Source: Ignavibacteria bacterium (lineage in GTDB: Bacteria; Bacteroidota; Ignavibacteria; Ignavibacteriales; Ignavibacteriaceae). Taken from it: a stretch of 5,205 nucleotides of DNA. The position numbers and the translations under genes were made by a program. Position 1 is the stretch's first letter. Each line of letters begins with the position of its first letter. A model generated the notes under the pieces. It searched no databases. It was not told the origin of the DNA and saw only the letters and a program-made list of their open reading frames with translations. The DNA is taken from the NCBI GenBank assembly GCA_030648225.1, contig JAUSIA010000039.1, positions 1-5,205 on the forward strand, in the 5' to 3' direction. This document shows, piece by piece, positions 1-4,423 of the stretch.

Positions 1-43
1 TATTCTCCTTTAATATTTAATAAATAAAAAATATGAGTACCGG

Positions 44-1237
44 ATGAAATCCATTCGAAAGATTTTAATTTTGCTTTTAATAATGTTCCATGAAACATTG
101 TTTGCACAACCCAATGTTAATCCAAACGTTAGTGCTATAGGTACGTTTAATATCTTCACAAATTATATAAAAGGTTCAGATGAATATGGAAAATTGAATT
201 TTGAAACCCCTGCACTTGAATTGTTCATAGATGGTTATCTTAATCCTTATTCCCGGGCAACAGTTGATATTGCCTTTGAAGAAGGGAAGTTTGGTGTTGA
301 AGAAATTTATGCTGAAGTATTACGCGGATTACCTTTGGATCTGCAGCTTAAGGCGGGTAAGTATTTATTAGGATTTGGGAAAATAAATACTGTTCACCCT
401 CACGCATGGTCTTTTCTCGATAGACCATTAGCACACCAGATTTTTTTTGGTGAAGAAGGATTTAATGATATAGGATTTGATGTAAGTTTTATTCTTCCTT
501 TTGAATCAATATATACCTCATTTGATATAGGAGTCTTTAAAGGAGATGCGATAGGAAAAATTAAAGCTGCTGATGCAGAGGATGAAGAAAGCATCCTGGA
601 ATTACGAGGTATAAATCCCATAACTGTTGGAAGACTATCAATGTTTTATGACATTGATGACTACAATAATCTTGAAGTAGGACTAAATGGTGCCTATGGT
701 CTTCATGCTAAATCTGAAGTGAATTTAGCAGGAGATTCTACTGCCATTCTATCAAAGGAAAATCTTTATTTCTTATATGGTGGTTTAGATTTTAAATTCA
801 AATATAAACCAGATAGCTATACTTCTTTTACTCTCCAGGGAGAAGGTATAATAAATAACCGTGATGTTGTAAGAGATAAAGGTCTTGGGGTAAATATTGA
901 AAAGCAAGCTACAGAACAAATAACAACATTCGGTGGCTTCATTTATTGTGATTACCAATTTCTTAAACAATTTAGTATTGGTGTTAAGTACGATTTCACT
1001 TATGGAATAATCGGGGATGAACCTGGAGCTACTACTCTTAATAATGATGATAAAAATACAACAAGTGGAATTTCCGGCTGGATAGGTTATTATCCTGTTG
1101 AAGAAACACTTGCATTACGGTTTGGTGTGCAGCATTTAACTTTTAATTACGACGATGGAATAAGTAGAGATGATGAAACTGTAATCAAATTGCAAATATT
1201 GTTTTCACTTGGTCCCCATAAAGCTCATCAATTTTAA
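44..1237 (+). CDS. Outer-membrane beta-barrel (porin-like) protein of a zinc/metal uptake operon
   Basis: The product is 397 residues. It begins with a signal peptide: basic MKSIRK, a hydrophobic stretch at residues 7-21, and probable cleavage at LFA|Q. The mature part alternates short aromatic and glycine-rich strands with acidic loops and ends in phenylalanine, as BAM-inserted outer-membrane barrels do. Two stretches are characteristic: HPHAW (118-122) followed by DRPL (126-129) and FFGEEGFND (134-142), and the C-terminal GPHKAHQF (390-397). From memory, this combination occurs in porin-like proteins encoded beside ZnuA-type transporters and often described as zinc-regulated outer-membrane proteins. 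No TonB box or plug domain is apparent, so passive or selective diffusion is more likely than TonB-dependent transport. It is the first gene visible in the operon, 22 bases before the binding-protein gene. The start at 44 is chosen because it supplies the signal peptide; the ribosome binding site is weak. Barrel and metal link are well supported; substrate is inferred. Confidence 0.8.
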   Translation: MKSIRKILILLLIMFHETLFAQPNVNPNVSAIGTFNIFTNYIKGSDEYGKLNFETPALELFIDGYLNPYSRATVDIAFEEGKFGVEEIYAEVLRGLPLDLQLKAGKYLLGFGKINTVHPHAWSFLDRPLAHQIFFGEEGFNDIGFDVSFILPFESIYTSFDIGVFKGDAIGKIKAADAEDEESILELRGINPITVGRLSMFYDIDDYNNLEVGLNGAYGLHAKSEVNLAGDSTAILSKENLYFLYGGLDFKFKYKPDSYTSFTLQGEGIINNRDVVRDKGLGVNIEKQATEQITTFGGFIYCDYQFLKQFSIGVKYDFTYGIIGDEPGATTLNNDDKNTTSGISGWIGYYPVEETLALRFGVQHLTFNYDDGISRDDETVIKLQILFSLGPHKAHQF

Positions 1238-1248
1238 CTAAGGCAAAT

Positions 1249-1252
1249 GAGG
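1249..1252 (+). promoter_or_regulatory. Ribosome binding site of the metal-binding protein gene
   Basis: GAGG lies 7 bases before the ATG at 1260, in the 22-base gap after the barrel gene. It supports the chosen start, which also gives a proper signal peptide. Confidence 0.6.
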
Positions 1253-1259
1253 TTTTAAA

Positions 1260-2138
1260 ATGAAAAAAATAATTTTGTTTTTTGTAATACTGTTATTTCA
1301 GGTTTCAGCTTTTTCTGAAGTGAAAGTTGTAACCACAACAACTGTTATTTATGATCTTGTAAAGCAGGTTGGGGGAGATAAAGTATCAGTTGATTATCTC
1401 TGCAGGGGAGATCAGGACCCCCATTTTTTGGAAGTGCTTCCGAGCTATATGCTTAAGATAAGGAAGGCGGATATTATGTTTGAGATAGGACTTGGACTTG
1501 AATTATGGGCACCTCAGCTAATTGATGGATCCAGGAATTCTAATCTTAAACTTGTTGATTTATCTAAAGGAATAGATAAGAAAGATATTCCCGCAGGTAA
1601 AATAGATGCTAGCCAGGGAGATATTCATCCTTATGGTAATCCGCATTACTGGCTTGATCCGAATAATGTAAAGGTTATGGCACAGGAAATTCTTGATGCA
1701 TTAAGTGAACAAGATCCGGTCAATGCAGATTATTATAATTCAAATTATGATAAATTTGTTAAAAGTCTTGATGAGAAAATGAAACAATGGGAAAGTAAAA
1801 TGAGCAAAGTTAAAGGTAAACCGGTTATCTTTTTTCATGCAAGCTGGATTTATTTTGCTGAACACTTTGCAGTTAAGATAGCAGGTTATGTTGAACCAAA
1901 ACCAGGAATTCCTCCAACTCCTTCTCATAATGCTGAGGTAATTAATCTTATAAAAAAGAACAACATTAAATTTATAGTAATGGAAAATTTTTATAGTGAT
2001 AATGCTCCTAAACAGATTTCTTCTGCGACAGGTGCTAAAGTTATTAAAGTTCCTGTTGCTGTATTTGGAATGGATGGAATAAACAGTTACATAGATATGA
2101 TGGATTACATAGTAAATAAATTTTCTGAGAACATATAA
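1260..2138 (+). CDS. znuA: Periplasmic zinc/manganese-binding protein of an ABC transporter (ZnuA/TroA family)
   Basis: The 292-residue product has a cleavable signal peptide (residues 1 to about 19, ending SAFS|E) without a lipobox cysteine, so it should be a soluble periplasmic protein. It has the two-lobed cluster A-I fold pattern: an N-terminal lobe starting VKVVTTTTVIYDLV, a linking helix around 155-185, and a C-terminal lobe. Likely metal ligands are His55 in DPH, His129 in GNPHYWLDP, His193 in FFHASW and an acidic residue, either Glu242 (MENFY) or Asp272 (GMDG). The stretch EPKPGIPPTPSH (212-223) marks a subgroup common in environmental Gram-negative bacteria. The long histidine-rich loop of E. 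coli ZnuA is missing: only His123 lies just before the second ligand. The stop codon overlaps the ATPase start by one base (TAATG). Three His ligands favour zinc; manganese cannot be excluded, so the symbol is by family. Confidence 0.9.
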   Translation: MKKIILFFVILLFQVSAFSEVKVVTTTTVIYDLVKQVGGDKVSVDYLCRGDQDPHFLEVLPSYMLKIRKADIMFEIGLGLELWAPQLIDGSRNSNLKLVDLSKGIDKKDIPAGKIDASQGDIHPYGNPHYWLDPNNVKVMAQEILDALSEQDPVNADYYNSNYDKFVKSLDEKMKQWESKMSKVKGKPVIFFHASWIYFAEHFAVKIAGYVEPKPGIPPTPSHNAEVINLIKKNNIKFIVMENFYSDNAPKQISSATGAKVIKVPVAVFGMDGINSYIDMMDYIVNKFSENI

Positions 2139-2905
2139 TGCAAAATGATTTAATAAAATTGTCCGGGCTTTCAATCGGTTATAAAAATAAGATCATTCAT
2201 TCAAATATTAATCTTAATATTAGCGACAATGATTTTATTGGATTGGTTGGACCGAATGGTTCAGGTAAAACAACTTTTCTCAGAATTTTGCTTGGCACAT
2301 TAAAACCTCTTTCAGGAACAGTAGAAAAAAATAATGCAAGGTTTGGATATGTTCCGCAGAGAGATACTGTTCAGCCGCTTCTTCCATATTCAGTTTTTGA
2401 TATTGTTATGATGGGCAGATATTCATTAAAAGGTTTTTTTGAAAAAATTAATAAGGAAGATGAAACAATTGTTAAAGAAAGTCTTGAGAAAGTTGGAATC
2501 GCTTCACTAAAATTTATGAATTATAATAGTCTATCCGGCGGGCAAAGACAAAGAACATTGATTGCCCGGGCACTTGCAGTAAATCCGAATGTTTTGATTC
2601 TTGATGAACCTACAAATGGAATGGACACGCCTTCGCATCATTCTCTGTTAAATTTAATTGAAGAGCTGCATGATAAAAGTAAACTAACTGTTTTGCTTGT
2701 TAGTCATTTGTTAAGTGATGTTGCAAATCTCGTAAAAAAAATAATCCTTTTTGAAAAAGATAATTTTCAGATTGGAAAAATTGATGATATTCTTTCTGAA
2801 GAGAATTTAAGTAAAACCTATTCTGCTCAGATTAAAATAAGCAAGATTGGCTCAGAGTTTTTAATTACATCAAAACATCCCAGGAGCTATAATGGAAACA
2901 ATTAA
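2138..2905 (+). CDS. znuC: ATP-binding subunit of the zinc/manganese ABC transporter (ZnuC type)
   Basis: This 255-residue ATPase energises metal import and would sit on the cytoplasmic face of the permease encoded next. All nucleotide-binding elements are intact: Walker A GPNGSGKT (38-45), Q-loop glutamine 74 in YVPQ, signature LSGGQRQR (132-139), Walker B VLILDEP (152-158) with catalytic Glu157, D-loop GMD (161-163) and switch His190 in LLVSH. Length is normal for the ZnuC/MntB class, with a short C-terminal tail of about 45 residues and no added regulatory domain. The ATG shares its A with the stop of the upstream gene. Upstream there is only a weak GAGA-like site, so translation is probably coupled to the binding-protein gene. 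The last 14 bases overlap the permease gene in another frame. Family assignment is secure; metal specificity comes from the neighbours. Confidence 0.93.
   Translation: MQNDLIKLSGLSIGYKNKIIHSNINLNISDNDFIGLVGPNGSGKTTFLRILLGTLKPLSGTVEKNNARFGYVPQRDTVQPLLPYSVFDIVMMGRYSLKGFFEKINKEDETIVKESLEKVGIASLKFMNYNSLSGGQRQRTLIARALAVNPNVLILDEPTNGMDTPSHHSLLNLIEELHDKSKLTVLLVSHLLSDVANLVKKIILFEKDNFQIGKIDDILSEENLSKTYSAQIKISKIGSEFLITSKHPRSYNGNN
2882..2886 (+). promoter_or_regulatory. Ribosome binding site for the permease, inside the ATPase gene
   Basis: AGGAG sits 5 bases before the permease ATG at 2892 and lies within the 3' end of the ATPase reading frame. It fixes the permease start despite the 14-base gene overlap. 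It is the strongest ribosome binding site in the operon. Confidence 0.75.
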
Positions 2906-3767
2906 TATTCTTATAGATTTGTTTCCATACGCTCTGATGGGGAGTGTTTTAGCTGGTATTATTTGCAGTTTCCTTGGTGTATTTGTAGTATCACAGCGTG
3001 CAGTATTTTTGGGTGCATCACTTACACAGGTTTCTATTGCCGGTGTTGCTTTTTCTTTTTTACATTTAATTAATCTGGAAGCCCTCATTGGTTCTCTTTT
3101 TACTGCGGAAACGATTGAGAATTCTTTCCTTCATCACTTTGAGCATACTTTTTTCTCACTTCTTTTTTCATTGATTGCTGTTTTGATATTCTCTCAAAGT
3201 TACCGTCAGAAATTAATTACACAGGATGGTTTACTCGGAATTATATTTGTAATAGCTATAGCTTTAAGAATAATGTTTATTCAGAAAAGTCCTGTTGCTG
3301 AGATTTCAGAGATTGAAGCGATACTAAAAGGAGATATTCTTTTTATTGGTCCAAATGAATTCTATACAATGCTGGTCGTCTTGCTGATTGTGTTTTTAAT
3401 TTTCGGACTATTCAGCAAACAATTAAAGTTTGTTACATTCGATGCTGAAACTGCTTTAGCACACGGAATTAATTCAAGATTCTGGCTTTTATTTTTCTAT
3501 TTAACTGTAGGAATTGGAATTTCACTTACAACAAGATTTGTAGGTGATGTATTTACTTTCGCATATCTCATTATACCTTCTTCAATTGGAATGATATTAG
3601 GGAAAAAAGTATCGCAGGTTTTTATAATTTCAGTTATAATAGGAGCTGTAATTCCACCTGTTTCAATCTTTCTAGCATTCATTTTTGATTTCTCAAGTGG
3701 ACCTGCTGCGGTTGTATTGGCATTTGTCGTTTTTATTATAGTATATGGTGTAAAGAAACTAGTGTGA
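2892..3767 (+). CDS. znuB: Membrane permease of the zinc/manganese ABC transporter (ABC-3 family, ZnuB type)
   Basis: This 291-residue polytopic protein of the ABC-3 permease family forms the inner-membrane channel for the imported metal. Hydrophobic segments lie near residues 10-33, 37-60, 87-103, 113-130, 157-175, 198-216, 219-237, 241-263 and 269-287, giving about eight or nine spans. The family signature is visible in FDAETALAHGI (183-193), the cytoplasmic stretch expected to contact the ATPase, followed by FVGDVFTFAYLIIPSSIG (216-233), matching the usual LiiPaa region. Near the first turn, where E. coli ZnuB has a D-x-L-x-H motif, this protein reads GASLTQ (41-46) with Gln46 in place of His; as I recall, a related LALAQ form exists in other bacteria. 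A His cluster, HHFEH, occupies 81-85 in a loop. The gene overlaps the ATPase by 14 bases, ends the operon and stops with TGA. Permease identity is firm; the ion is inferred. Confidence 0.9.
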   Translation: METINILIDLFPYALMGSVLAGIICSFLGVFVVSQRAVFLGASLTQVSIAGVAFSFLHLINLEALIGSLFTAETIENSFLHHFEHTFFSLLFSLIAVLIFSQSYRQKLITQDGLLGIIFVIAIALRIMFIQKSPVAEISEIEAILKGDILFIGPNEFYTMLVVLLIVFLIFGLFSKQLKFVTFDAETALAHGINSRFWLLFFYLTVGIGISLTTRFVGDVFTFAYLIIPSSIGMILGKKVSQVFIISVIIGAVIPPVSIFLAFIFDFSSGPAAVVLAFVVFIIVYGVKKLV

Positions 3768-3772
3768 CTTTT

Positions 3773-3793
3773 AGGTATAGGGTATAAGGTAAA
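3773..3793 (+). repeat. Three degenerate 7-base tandem repeats
   Basis: AGGTATA, GGGTATA and AGGTAAA follow each other without gaps, starting 6 bases after the permease stop codon. Each unit differs from the consensus AGGTATA by at most one base. The array is short enough to be chance in AT-rich DNA. No function is assigned. Confidence 0.45.
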
Positions 3794-3849
3794 AGAGATT
3801 TCCATACTGTTTATTCCCTAATGTCTCTGAGTTTCCATCAAATAAAATC

Positions 3850-3863
3850 AATTAAATTTAATT
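3850..3863. repeat. Perfect 14-base AT-only palindrome
   Basis: AATTAAATTTAATT is its own reverse complement. It lies about 80 bases after the permease stop. It could be a protein-binding site or a weak hairpin, but with no G or C it could easily arise by chance in this composition. Confidence 0.4.
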
Positions 3864-3957
3864 TTACTTGCCGACTCTTAATAATCTACATTTAAGAAAA
3901 ATTAGTAGGAATATTTTATTACTGAGAAATCATATATAAATATAAAAATATGGCAAA

Positions 3958-3988
3958 TGGTAAATTTAGAGAAAGGTAAAATTTCCCA
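3958..3988. repeat. Imperfect inverted repeat (10-base arms, 11-base loop)
   Basis: TGGTAAATTT (3958-3967) pairs with AAATTTCCCA (3979-3988) with one mismatch. The loop is 11 bases. No T run follows on the + strand, so it does not look like a terminator. Weak evidence for a structural or regulatory element. Confidence 0.3.
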
Positions 3989-4039
3989 GATTGCAGCATA
4001 CATTTATTACATTTTACTTCTTTCTTTAGTTATTACTCT

Positions 4040-4045
4040 TATAAT
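4040..4045 (+). promoter_or_regulatory. Possible -10 element (TATAAT) upstream of the small gene
   Basis: A perfect TATAAT lies about 100 bases before the ATG at 4145, but the -35 position about 17 bases upstream reads only TTCTTT-like sequence. In AT-rich DNA such hexamers are frequent. The Bacteroidota-type TAnnTTTG is matched only imperfectly nearby (TTACTTTG, 4098-4105). Kept as a weak candidate. Confidence 0.15.
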
Positions 4046-4134
4046 AACCTGAAATCAATTCTTTTATAACTCTGCAAAATATGAGGGATAATGGCACTTA
4101 CTTTGTACTTATTCATCCGGTAATTGATTAAGTC

Positions 4135-4139
4135 AGGAG
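4135..4139 (+). promoter_or_regulatory. Ribosome binding site deciding the start of the small gene
   Basis: AGGAG lies 5 bases before the ATG at 4145. The reading frame is open back to a TTG at 4124, but that start would put this site inside the coding sequence and has no comparable site of its own. The ATG at 4145 is therefore preferred. Confidence 0.7.
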
Positions 4140-4144
4140 AAATA

Positions 4145-4423
4145 ATGTACAAAAGTTTAACAGTCTATCTTTATCAAAATAGTTTTTACGAAGATATGGT
4201 TCTTGAATTGTTTGAAATAGAACAAAAGAAAAAAGAAATTTTCAAGAAGATTAATACTGTAAAAGAGATAAAATTTCTCAGTAATTCTGAGAGAGAAGAA
4301 ATGCTCGAACTTCTAAACAAAGAAATGATGATACTGCATGATTTAATTCGGGCAAATTCAACAACCGCTGAAGAGATGGGATTTATTCCCGATTCTTTCC
4401 GGAATGATGAAGATGACGATTAA
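4145..4423 (+). CDS. Small charged helical protein of unknown function (92 residues)
   Basis: I do not recognise this protein. It begins MYKSLTVYLYQ and is then almost entirely helix-forming and highly charged. Residues 16-47 and 48-70 look like two amphipathic helices, the first rich in E and K (ELFEIEQKKKEIFKK), the second with leucine/methionine spacing suited to a helical hairpin or short coiled coil. A less ordered segment, FIPDSF (80-85), is followed by an acidic tail, RNDEDDD. There is no cysteine, only one histidine (66), no signal peptide and no membrane segment, so a cytoplasmic protein, perhaps an adaptor or small regulator, is likely. It lies 377 bases after the transporter operon and converges on the glycosyltransferase, sharing four bases at the stop codons. 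The good ribosome binding site and non-random composition argue that it is real. Nothing shows a link to metal uptake. Confidence 0.7.
   Translation: MYKSLTVYLYQNSFYEDMVLELFEIEQKKKEIFKKINTVKEIKFLSNSEREEMLELLNKEMMILHDLIRANSTTAEEMGFIPDSFRNDEDDD

Larger units (their letters stand above)
3768..4144. other. AT-rich intergenic stretch without a recognised gene
   Basis: These 377 bases separate the transporter operon from the small gene at 4145. I see no tRNA, no riboswitch-like structure and no GC-rich hairpin followed by a T run that would terminate the operon. What can be seen is three heptad repeats directly after the permease stop, an AT-only palindrome at 3850-3863, an imperfect inverted repeat at 3958-3988, and a 31-codon reading frame at 3957-4052 that would encode a single hydrophobic segment but lacks a ribosome binding site. 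The motif TTTCCAT occurs twice (3799-3805 and 3832-3838). A promoter for the small gene must lie in the right part, because the spacing is too long for it to belong convincingly to the transporter operon. Confidence 0.7.

Noticed and set aside
1..43. Possible Zur/Fur operator in the AT-rich leader of the operon
   Set aside because: Only 43 bases are visible; the TTAATATTTAA-like stretch is an imperfect AT-only symmetry and does not match a Fur-family box.
33..47. Tiny frame ATG AGT ACC GGA TGA overlapping the barrel start
   Set aside because: Only four codons and no ribosome binding site; the ATGA overlap with the real start is most likely chance.
400..621. Open frame (73 codons) on the - strand inside the barrel gene
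   Set aside because: Antisense shadow of a coding region; no motif or start signal.
785..970. Open frame (61 codons) on the - strand inside the barrel gene
   Set aside because: Antisense shadow; composition only reflects the AT-rich complement of the barrel gene.
1740..2174. Long open frame (144 codons) on the - strand opposite the binding-protein gene
   Set aside because: It lies fully antisense to a well-supported gene, has low-complexity F/Y/I/N/K-rich content with no recognisable motif, and such frames are expected in AT-rich DNA.
2870..3088. Open frame (72 codons) on the - strand across the ATPase/permease junction
   Set aside because: It crosses two overlapping well-supported genes on the other strand and has no recognisable domain.
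3497..3805. Open frame (102 codons) on the - strand over the permease 3' end
   Set aside because: It mirrors the codon pattern of the permease, is rich in T, I and P without domain features, and has no convincing ribosome binding site.
4081..4131. Sixteen-codon frame (MRDNGTYF...) just before the small gene, as a possible leader peptide
   Set aside because: No ribosome binding site, no repeated regulatory codons and no attenuator hairpin between it and the gene.
4385..4405. ATTCC...GGAAT inverted repeat as a terminator for the convergent genes
   Set aside because: Only a five-base stem with an eleven-base loop inside the small gene, and not directly followed by a T run on either strand.
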